From Natronorubrum texcoconense (GTDB lineage Archaea; Halobacteriota; Halobacteria; Halobacteriales; Natrialbaceae): a stretch of 64,000 bases of DNA. Position 1 is the stretch's first letter; every line of letters starts with the position of its first letter. A program made the translations under genes and the position numbers. Under the pieces are notes generated by a model. The model was not told where the DNA came from and did no database searches. It saw only the letters and a program-made list of their open reading frames with translations. The DNA lies in contig NZ_FNFE01000002.1 in the NCBI RefSeq assembly GCF_900100335.1, positions 682,001-746,000 on the forward strand. The letters are read 5' to 3'. This document shows, piece by piece, positions 34,968 to 43,229 of the stretch.

Positions 34968-35594
34968 ATGAGTTCGGAAGCATCCTTCGGCGGCGGAAGC
35001 AAGCGGGACCCGTTGGCAGACGTTCCAACGGAGTGTTACGACGTCCTCCGGCACCCACGACGGCTTCGCCTCCTCGAGGTACTCGGTACCTACCGGACAC
35101 GACTCTCCCTCGAGGAGCTCACGACGGAGCTCGTCGAACGCGAGTCCCTCGGAGTCTCGACGGGACAGGCGCGACACGACGTTCGCGTCAGCCTCGTCCA
35201 CAACCACCTCCCGCGACTGGCCGAGTACGATATCCTCGAGTGGGACGCCGAAACCGGGGCCGAACTGGTCGACGAGCCGCCGGTCCACCCCGCGGACCTC
35301 GCGGGACTGCTCGCGCTCTGTGACGGCGACCGCGGACAGGAGCTGCTCGACGCGGTCGTCCACCCCGTCCGGATGCCGGTCGTCTCGGTCCTCTCGGACC
35401 ACAAACGACCGCTCTCCGTCGAACAGCTCGCGTCTGAGCTCGTCGCACACGGCGTCGATATCGATCCCGAGCAGGCGAAGATCTCGCTCTACCACTCGCA
35501 CCTCCCGACGCTCGCCGACATCGGCGTGCTCGAGTTCGATCACGACTCCGGGCTGGTCGTCCGACACGAACAGGAGCTGTCGACAATTCAGTAA
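34968..35594 (+). CDS. Two-repeat DUF7344-type winged-helix regulator
   Basis: The 208-residue protein has two copies of an 80-residue winged-helix unit: residues about 20-105 (YDVLRHPRRLRLLEVLGTYR ... HNHLPRLAEYDILEWD) and 122-203 (LDAVVHPVRMPVVSVLSDHK ... HSHLPTLADIGVLEFD). The recurring H-x-HLP-LA/D pattern is typical of haloarchaeal DUF7344 proteins, likely DNA-binding regulators. A single-repeat relative is at 50936-51289. ATG 34968 follows a TTAGTA-type AT patch. Targets are unknown. Confidence 0.75.
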   Translation: MSSEASFGGGSKRDPLADVPTECYDVLRHPRRLRLLEVLGTYRTRLSLEELTTELVERESLGVSTGQARHDVRVSLVHNHLPRLAEYDILEWDAETGAELVDEPPVHPADLAGLLALCDGDRGQELLDAVVHPVRMPVVSVLSDHKRPLSVEQLASELVAHGVDIDPEQAKISLYHSHLPTLADIGVLEFDHDSGLVVRHEQELSTIQ

Positions 35595-35979
35595 CCGCAC
35601 TCGCCGGAACCCACCGTCTCCGCCCAACTGACGGAGTTAGCCGGTCTCAACCGTACCCTGCTTCCGACGCGTTTCGCCGACTCGCCGATCACCGCTTTTT
35701 GCCAGCGATCGTCGTTCGAACGAGTGACTGTCCCGAAATTACCACCGCGAGGGAACCCGCAGCTCCGGTTTACCTAAATCGAGGCGCTAAAGCCCCTTCC
35801 TCAGCGAGCGCCGAAGGCGCGAGCAGGGAGGGGATACAGCGTCCCCAGAAATCTCCGATTTCTGGTGTGCAAACGAGGCGCAAAGCGTCTCGTTAACGCT
35901 GAACAAGTTTCTTAGACTGTTCTACAGCAGGCCCACGTTATCGATATCATTATGAGTATCTACTTCGTAGATACACCCA
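35595..35979. other. Left flank of the TnpB element, hairpin-rich, no gene
   Basis: Non-coding. From about 35700 it moves into the element's left part: a right-end-like hairpin (35793-35833) and two triloop hairpins (35845-35894), then AT-rich sequence with TATA-like patches before the DUF2080 gene. The exact left border of the element is not visible. Confidence 0.5.
35793..35894. repeat. Three tandem hairpins at the left side of the TnpB element
   Basis: Hairpin 1: CCCCTTCCT pairs with AGGGAGGGG (one G-U), with inner GCGCC-GAA-GGCGC (35793-35833). Hairpin 2: CCAGAAATC-TCC-GATTTCTGG (35845-35865), perfect. Hairpin 3: AACGAGGCGC-AAA-GCGTCTCGTT (35872-35894), one G-U. Hairpin 1 closely copies the right-end hairpin at 37366-37410. 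Confidence 0.65.
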
Positions 35980-36129
35980 ATGGATCGGTACGAGGTCGAA
36001 GGACACGAAGTCCTCGAAGCCAAAGTCAAACCGACCGGCAACGGTGCGCACATATACGTCCCGAAAGCGTGGACCGGCGCAACCGTCAAAGTCGTCCGTG
36101 TCACCGATCCGTCCGACGAAGACGAGTAG
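35980..36129 (+). CDS. DUF2080 transposon-associated protein, 49 aa
   Basis: The 49 residues MDRYEVEGHEVLEAKVKPTG ... AHIYVPKAWTGATVKVVRV match the DUF2080 family that travels with IS1341-type elements in haloarchaea. The fold looks like an AbrB/MazE-type beta-swapped DNA-binding domain (VKPTGNGAHIYVPKAW). It ends three bases before the tnpB ATG, so the two are almost certainly co-transcribed. It could be a repressor of the element. The start is ATG 35980, just behind a TAGATACACCC stretch. Confidence 0.85.
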   Translation: MDRYEVEGHEVLEAKVKPTGNGAHIYVPKAWTGATVKVVRVTDPSDEDE

Positions 36130-36132
36130 ACA

Positions 36133-37344
36133 ATGCGCTACAACTACAGGTATCGGCTCAACCCGACCGACGAACTCCACGACCGCTTAGCATGGACTGT
36201 CGATACCTGCCGACAGGTCTACAACCACTTCCTGCACCGGCTCAACCGGGAGGACGACACGTCAGCCTACTCCGAACAGTCGGTCCTTCCCGACCTGAAG
36301 CGCGAGTGGACTGAACTCAAGCAGGTCCACTCGAAAGTGTTGCAGAAGGTCGTACAACGGCTGTACGACAACCTCTCGACACTGAGGGGCCGGAAGGACA
36401 ACGGCTACCGCGTCGGAGAACTCAAGTGGAAGGCCCCGCAGGAATATCGCTCGATCAAGTACAGCCAAACCGGCTTCGAACTCAAAAACACGAGTGGTCG
36501 CGCTGTACTTTCTCTTTCCAAAATCGGTGATATTCCGCTGGTCTACCACCGCAACGTTCCCGACGACGCCACGATCAAAGAGGTCGTCGTCAAGCAGGAA
36601 CCAACCGGCGAGTGGTTCACTGTCCTCGGGATCGAAATGGATCGAAAGTCGCCAGAGAAACCGGAGCATCCGAAGGACGTTGTCGGCATCGACGTGGGTA
36701 TCCTGAAATACGCCCACGACACCGACGGGCTCGCCGTCGAACGCCCCGATCTGTCCGACGAACGCGGGCGGCTGGAACGCGAGCAACGGGAACTCTCTCG
36801 GAAAGAGCACGGCTCGGCGAACTACCGCAAGCAACAGCGAGTGGTCGCCAAACGTCACGCCGACCTGATGCGAAAGCGTCGGGACTTCTTGCACAAGCTT
36901 TCGAACCACTACGCTCGGACGTACGATCTCGTGGCGGTCGAAGATCTCGACGCCAAAGGATTGATCGAACTGCCATCGAACAGCCGAAACCGTGCCGGAG
37001 CGGCGTGGGGAACGTTCCTCCAGATGCTCGAGTACAAGTGCGAACGCGAAGGCACGCACTTCGTCGCCGTCGACCCGGCAGGGACGACCAAAGAGTGTGC
37101 GGCCTGTGGCGTCGAGTCGGACAAGCCGCTGTGGGTCCGCGAACACTCGTGTCCGTCGTGCGGCTTCACGGCAGACAGAGACTGGAACGCGGCCTACAAC
37201 ATCTTGGTACGCGGTCTGAATCAAGTAGGGACGGGCAGTCCCAAATCAACGCCTGCGGAGACTGCGCTCCCTACGGGAACCGATTCAGTTCCTGCAAAGC
37301 GCGTTTGTCGAGGGAACCTCGACAGGCTGTCAGACGTAGTCTGA
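36133..37344 (+). CDS. tnpB: RNA-guided nuclease TnpB (OrfB)
   Basis: The 403-residue protein has an intact RuvC active site: D187 in VVGIDVGI, E270 in LVAVEDLD, and D350 in ADRDWNAAYN. The C4 zinc finger is C322-x2-C325 and C340-x2-C343. TnpB uses an omega RNA made from the element's right end to cut DNA next to a short adjacent motif and so retain the element. N-terminal REC/wedge features (TVDTCRQVYNHFLHRLN) are also present. All hallmarks are kept, so it is probably active. It follows DUF2080 by three bases. Confidence 0.92.
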   Translation: MRYNYRYRLNPTDELHDRLAWTVDTCRQVYNHFLHRLNREDDTSAYSEQSVLPDLKREWTELKQVHSKVLQKVVQRLYDNLSTLRGRKDNGYRVGELKWKAPQEYRSIKYSQTGFELKNTSGRAVLSLSKIGDIPLVYHRNVPDDATIKEVVVKQEPTGEWFTVLGIEMDRKSPEKPEHPKDVVGIDVGILKYAHDTDGLAVERPDLSDERGRLEREQRELSRKEHGSANYRKQQRVVAKRHADLMRKRRDFLHKLSNHYARTYDLVAVEDLDAKGLIELPSNSRNRAGAAWGTFLQMLEYKCEREGTHFVAVDPAGTTKECAACGVESDKPLWVREHSCPSCGFTADRDWNAAYNILVRGLNQVGTGSPKSTPAETALPTGTDSVPAKRVCRGNLDRLSDVV

Positions 37345-37424
37345 CAACGTCGTGGAAACAGGAAGCCCTATCCTCAAGGAGCGAACGGCGTCAGCCGTGA
37401 GCGAGTAGGGTGGGGAGGAAGTCA
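37345..37424 (+). ncRNA. Putative omega RNA 3' part / element right end
   Basis: Behind the tnpB stop lies CCCTA (37366-37370) pairing with TAGGG (37406-37410), with inner stem ACGGC-GTCA-GCCGT (37385-37398). GGGGAGGAAGTCAC follows. This is the usual place and shape of the TnpB omega RNA scaffold; the guide would be the bases directly after the end (from about 37424). The 5' limit probably lies inside tnpB. Confidence 0.6.
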
Positions 37425-37489
37425 CCGGATCGCTGTTTCAGCCGAAGCGGAGGGAAACGGGTTTGAGGACTCGGCCAGATGGAGTTGCT

Positions 37490-39343
37490 ATGACCGATCT
37501 GGGTGACTTCGGTGAGTTCAGCGCCGACGCTGACACCGATTCGTCCGCTTCAGGCGACGTTGAAGCCGATTCGACCGGATCCGACACGGCGACCTCGAGT
37601 GCCGACGGATCGACAGGAACGAGCACGGAACCGACCGACGACTTCGAAGCGACGAGCGTCGAGCCCCGCGGCGAGGACGTCGGTATCGGTGCGCTCTGTG
37701 TCTCCCAGGGGCTGCGCGTCGCCGAGGACGAAGAGGAGACCTCGCTGCGCGCGTACGTCACCCACGGCAACCGCTCGTCGATTCGCATCGGCAGCTATCT
37801 GCTCGCGCCCTACCCCGACGGCGAGACGCTGTTCTGTCGCATTACGGGACTGGAGTACGCCCAGCAGTACCACGCCGACGACGCGACGGAGATCCACGCC
37901 CGACGCGCGATGCGAGTCGACGAGGTGGACGAGTCGGATTACAAGTTCGTCGCCGAACTCGAGCCGGTCGCGGTTCTGTACGACGACGACGGCGAACTGA
38001 AGCGGCGGATGACCGACCGCGTCCCGAAACCGCAGACGGTGATCGCGATGGCCGACGACACCGAGCAGATCAAGACGGGACTCAAGATGCCCGAAAACGG
38101 TGTCTTCCTGGGCCACCTCTCGGTCGGCGGCGAGAAGGTCAGAACCGCGGCGTCGCCGCCGACGATCGACTACCGGATCAAGGACGACTACGAGGCGGGC
38201 GATCCGCTGATCTTCCGACACACCTTGATCGCCGGCGGCACGGGATCGGGGAAGACCCACGGCGCGAAGAACATCCTCCGGCAGTTCCTCGCCGAGGAGC
38301 GGACGTACCCGATGGACGACGGCCGCGAGGTTAGCCCCGCGGTCGTCCAGTTCGACCCGCAGGACGAGTACGCCCAGATGCACGACGACAACCCGGATCT
38401 GGACGACGAGTTCGCGCGCCGTCTCGAGCGGGAGGGCATCGCCTACGGCGGCCACGACGAGACGACGGCGTTTGTCCCGAAGGTCGGCGATGCGTCGTAC
38501 GCCGCGGGCCACCACAGCGCCCAGCAAGTCGAGTTCACGATTCCGTTCACGATGTGTCGAACGCGACCCTGGCTCGTCTCGGGCGGCTCGCTCAACGACA
38601 ACCAGTACGGCGGGCTCACCTACCTCATCGACCGGTTCTTCGACGATTACGGGGACGGCGGAACCTACGCCGAGTTCAAATCCTTCCTCGACGACCCCGC
38701 GCTGCGCGAGGAGCTCGACGAGTCCGGTCGCGTCCACGAGGCCACCTACGACGCCGTCCGCCGGCGCGTCTTCGGCTTCGACGACGTCTTCGACCAGGAC
38801 GCCCGGCCGATCACCGAGCTAATCCACCAGTTCGTCCGCCCCGGCGGACTCTCGGTCGTCCCGACCTACCACGTCAACGATACGCGGGCGACGGAGGCAG
38901 TCGTCCTCGCGCTCTCCTCGCTGCTGATCGACGAGAAGCTCTCGAACGATCCGTTCTTCGATCGGATCAAGGAGACGCCGCTCGTGCTGGGGATGGACGA
39001 GGCCCACAACTTCCTCACCGACGCCGACAGCGTTCAAGCGCGGAAGGTCATCAGCAAGTTCACGGAAGCCGCCAAGCAGGGCCGCAAGGAACGCCTCGGT
39101 CTCTTTCTCATCACCCAGGACCCACAGGACATCGACGACGCCGTCTTCAAACAGATTAACACCACCGTCGTCCTGAACCTGGGCGACGAGGACGCGATCA
39201 AGAGCGTCAACATCCCGAGCACGCTCGAGTCGAAAGTGCCCTACATGGAGAAAGGGCAGATGGTCGTCTACTCGCCGGACAACTCCGAGCCGGTGGAACT
39301 GATCGGTCTGCCGAAGTGTCTGACCAGACACGGTCGGGATTGA
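37490..39343 (+). CDS. herA: HerA-type DNA translocase/helicase
   Basis: The 617-residue ATPase begins with an acidic low-complexity region (about 1-55). It then has a HerA N-terminal barrel (IRIGSYLLAPYPDGETLFCRI) and the RecA/FtsK-like core with Walker A GGTGSGKTH (about residues 249-257). Walker B is LVLGMDEAHNFL and sensor-like LFLITQDP follows. HerA pumps DNA and works with NurA and Mre11-Rad50 to resect ends. ATG 37490 follows the element tail closely, so the promoter may have been altered by the insertion. nurA is at 29.8 kb. Confidence 0.87.
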   Translation: MTDLGDFGEFSADADTDSSASGDVEADSTGSDTATSSADGSTGTSTEPTDDFEATSVEPRGEDVGIGALCVSQGLRVAEDEEETSLRAYVTHGNRSSIRIGSYLLAPYPDGETLFCRITGLEYAQQYHADDATEIHARRAMRVDEVDESDYKFVAELEPVAVLYDDDGELKRRMTDRVPKPQTVIAMADDTEQIKTGLKMPENGVFLGHLSVGGEKVRTAASPPTIDYRIKDDYEAGDPLIFRHTLIAGGTGSGKTHGAKNILRQFLAEERTYPMDDGREVSPAVVQFDPQDEYAQMHDDNPDLDDEFARRLEREGIAYGGHDETTAFVPKVGDASYAAGHHSAQQVEFTIPFTMCRTRPWLVSGGSLNDNQYGGLTYLIDRFFDDYGDGGTYAEFKSFLDDPALREELDESGRVHEATYDAVRRRVFGFDDVFDQDARPITELIHQFVRPGGLSVVPTYHVNDTRATEAVVLALSSLLIDEKLSNDPFFDRIKETPLVLGMDEAHNFLTDADSVQARKVISKFTEAAKQGRKERLGLFLITQDPQDIDDAVFKQINTTVVLNLGDEDAIKSVNIPSTLESKVPYMEKGQMVVYSPDNSEPVELIGLPKCLTRHGRD

Positions 39344-39426
39344 GACGGCAACCACCGGTCGCTCGAGACGAACGATCTACTCTTGAATGGTAATCGATAA
39401 CGAGGGTGAGTGTGACGTCGAAAGTA

Positions 39427-39669
39427 ATGTCTCGTAACTACGTTCCCTGTCTGGTGTGCGATCCGGAGATGCGGTTCGATCCCGAACTCGAGTTTCTGCA
39501 TCCAGCACACCACAAAGCCACGCACGATTCCTCATCGCCACAAGACCACGAGTCGTATCTGACGTGGGTCACTGAGGAATACGAGATCGATCCGGAGCAC
39601 CCCGTCTTCGATCCAGGTGGGTTGACGCGGCCGGAAGATTTCGAACGGTTCGAACACTTATTCGAGTAG
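39427..39669 (+). CDS. Hypothetical small Cys/His protein, 80 aa
   Basis: An acidic 80-residue protein with C-x2-C near the start (YVPCLVCDPEM) and HPAHHKATH near residue 25; together they could form one zinc site. The rest is acidic and helical (RPEDFERFEHLFE). ATG 39427 is taken. No family recognised. It lies downstream of herA on the same strand with 83 bp between. Confidence 0.5.
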   Translation: MSRNYVPCLVCDPEMRFDPELEFLHPAHHKATHDSSSPQDHESYLTWVTEEYEIDPEHPVFDPGGLTRPEDFERFEHLFE

Positions 39670-39701
39670 GCGAGAACGAAAACCGCCGAAGTCGGTTCTG
39701 A

Positions 39702-40334
39702 TTACGTCGAGTGGAGCAGCGTCCGCTCGAAGAAATCGCCGACGGAGTCGGCGATCGTTCCGTTCTGGCCGACGAAGAAGTGATCGCCCGAGACTGCAGT
39801 GATCGTATCGCCGCACTCCCGCGCACGCTCGACCACGGGCTCCCAGTCGACGGTGGAGTCCCGCTCGCCGTAGAGGACCTGAACGGGACACTCGAGTCCG
39901 TTGAGCGCCTTCTCCGCATCGAGGTCGTCGCCGAGTCGAGCCGTCGGTGCGAGGGCGGAGACGGCGTCGACGCCGCCAACATCTGATGCTGCAAGGAGGG
40001 CTAGACTCGCGCCGAAGCTGTAGCCGAAGACGCCGACGGGGAACGTCTCGTCTGCTCCACTGTCAAAACGGTCGTCGTCGCGAGCCCAGCGGACGGCGTT
40101 GCGCACGTCCTCGCGCTCGCCGTAGCCGTCGTCCCACGGGCCGTAATCGAATCGCAAGCAGGCGATACCCGACTCCCGAAGGGTCTCCGCGACCGCGACG
40201 AGCCGCGAATCGGTGCGCGAGCCCCCGTGCTGGGGATGGGGCGGGCAGGCAACGACGATCGCGTTCGTCTCGCCGTCAGGCTCCTCGAGCGTCCCGCGGA
40301 CGTCGCGGCCGCCGGGAACGAGCACGTCGGTCAT
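39702..40334 (-). CDS. Alpha/beta hydrolase
   Basis: A 210-residue alpha/beta hydrolase with the nucleophile elbow GYSFGA, an oxyanion region CPPHPQHGGS near the start, ALAPTARLGDD, and a catalytic His in SGDHFFVGQ. Such HGGS-type esterases act on short esters or lipids. ATG 40334 (MTDVLVPGGRDVRG) is chosen because residues further upstream do not fit. It is divergent from pspA and convergent to the small Cys/His gene. Confidence 0.82.
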   Translation of the reverse strand: MTDVLVPGGRDVRGTLEEPDGETNAIVVACPPHPQHGGSRTDSRLVAVAETLRESGIACLRFDYGPWDDGYGEREDVRNAVRWARDDDRFDSGADETFPVGVFGYSFGASLALLAASDVGGVDAVSALAPTARLGDDLDAEKALNGLECPVQVLYGERDSTVDWEPVVERARECGDTITAVSGDHFFVGQNGTIADSVGDFFERTLLHST

Positions 40335-40503
40335 GGATGGTCCGACGACGCGCCGCCTATAGTAGCCACTGGAAGTCGGTGCACACGCGATCGTCGACGG
40401 CCGTGTGATCGGTGCGTAACCCGTTTCAGTTACGACGAGAATCAACGCGGCGAGAATCGTCCCGAATACCGTCGCTATCGTCATCGTCTGTCGCTGATGT
40501 GAT

Positions 40504-40511
40504 GTTTTTAA
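40504..40511 (+). promoter_or_regulatory. TATA box of pspA
   Basis: TTTTTAAG about 25-32 bp before the pspA ATG at 40536 is in the typical haloarchaeal TATA position for a leaderless transcript. Confidence 0.45.
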
Positions 40512-40535
40512 GGGCGACGAGCGATACGTAGGAGT

Positions 40536-41357
40536 ATGGGCATCCTCTCTCGGACCTCCTACGTCATCCGGTCGAAAATCAACTCGGTGCTCAACCGGGC
40601 TGAGGATCCGACGCAGACGCTCGATTACTCCTACGAGCAGATGCGCGACCAGCTCCAGCAGGTCAAACGGGGCATCGCGGACCTCACGACACAGAAAAAG
40701 CGCCTCGAGATGCAGAAGCGACGTCTCGAGGAGAACGTCGACAAACACAACGATCAGGCCCGCACCGCGGTCCAGCAGGGGCGCGAAGATCTTGCGCGAC
40801 GCGCCCTGGAGAAGAAGAAGACGAAGATGAACCAGATCGAGGATCTGGAGCGTCAGATCTCCCAACTCCAGAGCCAGCAGGACAGCCTGATCGATCAGAA
40901 AGACGAGCTCCAGAACCGCATCGAGGAGTTCCGTACGAAGAAGGAGACGATGAAAGCGCGCCACGAGGCCGCGAAGGCGAGCTCCACCGTCTCGGAAGCG
41001 ATGACGGCCACGGGCGAGGAGTTCGAGGACGTCGGCCGCGCCATCGAGCGCGCCGAAGAGCAGACCGAGGATATGGAGGCGCGGGCCGCCGCACTGGACG
41101 AACTCCACGAGTCCGGGGCGTTCGACGACGTGCTCTCGGACAAGGACAACATCGACCGCGAACTCGAGGCTCTCGAGACGGGCAGCGGGGTCGACGCCGA
41201 ACTCGAGACGCTCAAATCCGAAATGGGCGAGGGCGAGACGGAGGCGTCCGAGCCAGCAGCCGACGTCGACGAGGAGGAACTCGACGACGTCGAAAGCGAG
41301 GTCGACGAAGAGGTCGAGGCCGAGCTCGCGGAGTTACAGGACGAAGAGAACGCCTGA
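40536..41357 (+). CDS. pspA: PspA/IM30 (Vipp1) family membrane-stress protein
   Basis: The 273-residue protein is a long coiled coil (about residues 5-205) starting MGILSRTSYVIRSKINSVLNRAEDP, the PspA/IM30 amphipathic helix a. An acidic tail (EVDEEVEAELAELQDEENA) follows. Family members polymerise into ESCRT-III-like scaffolds that bind and repair membranes. A TTTTTAAG TATA box sits upstream. No psp partners are visible nearby. Membrane maintenance under salt or pH stress is the likely role. Confidence 0.88.
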   Translation: MGILSRTSYVIRSKINSVLNRAEDPTQTLDYSYEQMRDQLQQVKRGIADLTTQKKRLEMQKRRLEENVDKHNDQARTAVQQGREDLARRALEKKKTKMNQIEDLERQISQLQSQQDSLIDQKDELQNRIEEFRTKKETMKARHEAAKASSTVSEAMTATGEEFEDVGRAIERAEEQTEDMEARAAALDELHESGAFDDVLSDKDNIDRELEALETGSGVDAELETLKSEMGEGETEASEPAADVDEEELDDVESEVDEEVEAELAELQDEENA

Positions 41358-41474
41358 TCGCGACCGGCGGGCAGTAATCGGACGGCGTGAGCGACTCGGC
41401 GATCGTTTTCGTGACGATTTGCGCGGCGTGTATGCAAGAGCAACGACTACCACGGTCGACGCGAAAGGGGCCGT

Positions 41475-41816
41475 ATGGGCACGGAACAGGCGTTCGAGAC
41501 GCTGTCACTCACCAATCAGATCGTCCTTCTCGGGGTCTCCGAACTGCATCGAGACGGCGAGACACCGGTCCAGACGCACGAACTTCGACACGTATGCACG
41601 AGCCAGCTCGAGCACGTCGACACGGAAGTCGTCGGCACGATCACCGAGGCGGACGTCATGCGATCGCTCTACCGACTCGAGGACGAAGGGTTCGTCGAGG
41701 AGGTCGAGATCGACGGAACGTCGCCGACGGGGAAGGGGCGGCCGGCGTACGCGCTCGCGCTCACGCCGGACGAAGTTCGTGAGGGGGTCGACGACACCCT
41801 CCTCGAGGACGAGTAA
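41475..41816 (+). CDS. Stand-alone winged-helix protein, Orc1/Cdc6 C-terminal-like
   Basis: The 113 residues resemble the C-terminal winged-helix domain of archaeal Orc1/Cdc6: LSLTNQIVLLGVSELHRDGE, then VMRSLYRLEDEGFVEEVEIDG and the wing ending GRPAYALALTPDEV. No AAA+ ATPase part precedes it; the frame upstream is not related. It may bind DNA alone or compete with Orc1. ATG 41475 (MGTEQAFETLS) fits. I am moderately sure of the family link. Confidence 0.65.
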   Translation: MGTEQAFETLSLTNQIVLLGVSELHRDGETPVQTHELRHVCTSQLEHVDTEVVGTITEADVMRSLYRLEDEGFVEEVEIDGTSPTGKGRPAYALALTPDEVREGVDDTLLEDE

Positions 41817-41864
41817 CGACTCGAGGCGCTACGCTCGGGGTTCTCTCAGTTCGAGTTCGAACCG

Positions 41865-42437
41865 CTACTCTCGCGCGTCTCGCGGTTTAAACCCGAACCA
41901 CTCGGCGAGCGTCGAGATGACGCGGTCGTGGAGATACCAGAGGATAGCGACGGCGACGACGATGATGGCGCCATCCTCGAGACCGCCCATCAGTCCGAGC
42001 GCGACGATCAGCGTCGTCGCACACGCGGCCGCGTGATTCGTCTTCGTCAGCAGCATCGTCGTCGTCGTCAGCATCATCGCGAGCGTCGCACTCGCCATCA
42101 GGTAGACGAGTTCCCACGAGAACGCGATGTTTGGTCGGTCGAAGACCACGTACGCGCTGACCTCGTTGCCGACCAGCGCGTAGGCGATCAGCCCGCAGAC
42201 GACGGCGACCGCGTGGCCGCCGATAACGTGGTAGCCACCTTCCGCCCGCGGCTGCTCGCCGGTCGCCATCAGGTACGCCGACGGGCCGAGGCTCGGAAAC
42301 AGGAACGGCCGGCCGGTGACCAGCGTGATCACGCCGAGTACCATAAAGTGGAGAAAGACGTTGACCGTCGCGCTGTACTCGTCTTTCAGGTCGAAATCGG
42401 TCTCCGGCTCGTCGACCTCGAGATCGGCGTCGGGCAC
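41865..42437 (-). CDS. HPP family membrane protein
   Basis: A 190-residue protein with about five helices and HPP-domain features: FLFPSLGPSAYL and HVIGGHAVAVVCGLIAYALVG. HPP proteins are integral membrane proteins; a plastid/cyanobacterial member transports nitrite, but other roles are likely. It opens with an acidic cytoplasmic segment (DADLEVDEPETDFDLKDE) from a GTG at 42437. It is divergent from the cupredoxin lipoprotein gene. Substrate unknown. Confidence 0.75.
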   Translation of the reverse strand: MPDADLEVDEPETDFDLKDEYSATVNVFLHFMVLGVITLVTGRPFLFPSLGPSAYLMATGEQPRAEGGYHVIGGHAVAVVCGLIAYALVGNEVSAYVVFDRPNIAFSWELVYLMASATLAMMLTTTTMLLTKTNHAAACATTLIVALGLMGGLEDGAIIVVAVAILWYLHDRVISTLAEWFGFKPRDARE

Positions 42438-42588
42438 GGGAGTCGAACGACACCGCGTACGGACAAAAGCGCTCGCGCTGCAGCTAGTTTCCCCGATTGG
42501 TCCGTGGAAACAGTGACTCGAGGAGCGAAGGGAGGCGACCTCCCGTAGCGACCGCGTTCTTATTCCGATCGCCCGCCAACTCCGGCTT

Positions 42589-43140
42589 GTGAGTGGACGA
42601 CGATCTCGACGACGACTGCTGTCGGCGAGCGCCGCAGCCGTCGCGACCGGAGTCGCCGGCTGTCTCAAGGAGGAAGTGGGCGCGGACGACCCGCTGTTGG
42701 GCGATCCCAAAGCGTACGCCGAGGTCGAGCTCTCGAGCGGCGACGCCGGGGATCAGATCGAGCCGCCGGTCGTCCACCTCGTCGCCGGCGGAACGGTCGA
42801 GTGGATCGTCGACGACGGCGATCACGAGATAGTCGCGTACCACCCTGACACGCACGGCGATCAGCGACGGATTCCCGACGCCGCGGAGCCGTGGTCGAGC
42901 GGCGAACTGGGTCCCGGTGACGCCTTCGACCGCGTCCTCGACGACGAGGGCGTGTACGATTACGTTTCTACACCTTACGAATCGGCCGGCGCGGTCGGCA
43001 GCATCGTCGTCGGCTGGCCGGACCCGGACGAAGAGCCGGGGCTCGACTCGCCGTCCGAGGCGTACCCGGACGCCGCGAGAGACGCCCTCGAGCGGCGCAA
43101 CGATCGGGTCCGAGCCCTGCTCGAGGACGTTCACGAGTGA
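42589..43140 (+). CDS. Cupredoxin-fold Tat lipoprotein lacking copper ligands
   Basis: The 183-residue protein has a Tat/lipobox signal (RRSRRRLLSASAAAVATGVAGC, lipid Cys C25) and one plastocyanin/halocyanin-type domain. The family's copper site is a His plus the loop C-T-P-H-E-x-x-G-M. Here the first His is kept (DDGDHE, H79), but the loop reads STPYESAGA. S127 replaces Cys, Y130 replaces His and A135 replaces Met. It therefore cannot hold type-1 copper and is probably a non-redox binder or a decayed copy. GTG 42589 is the start. Confidence 0.8.
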   Translation: MSGRRSRRRLLSASAAAVATGVAGCLKEEVGADDPLLGDPKAYAEVELSSGDAGDQIEPPVVHLVAGGTVEWIVDDGDHEIVAYHPDTHGDQRRIPDAAEPWSSGELGPGDAFDRVLDDEGVYDYVSTPYESAGAVGSIVVGWPDPDEEPGLDSPSEAYPDAARDALERRNDRVRALLEDVHE

Positions 43141-43229
43141 GCACGCGTTCTCGGCTGCCGATCAGCCGCTCGACCCGTCACGATATGACCCGTTCGAGGG
43201 TTGGCCCGTCGCGGTACGGCCCGTGGGAG

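Larger units (their letters stand above)
35776..37424 (+). mobile_element. IS200/IS605-family (IS1341-type) element, TnpB without TnpA
   Basis: The unit holds a left-side hairpin set, a DUF2080 gene, tnpB and a right-end hairpin ending near GGGGAGGAAGTCAC. No tnpA transposase is present, so movement would need TnpA in trans. Borders are approximate: the left one is placed before the first hairpin and the right one at the end of the tail. The element lies between a regulator gene and herA and breaks up what is a nurA-herA neighbourhood in many archaea. Confidence 0.7.
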
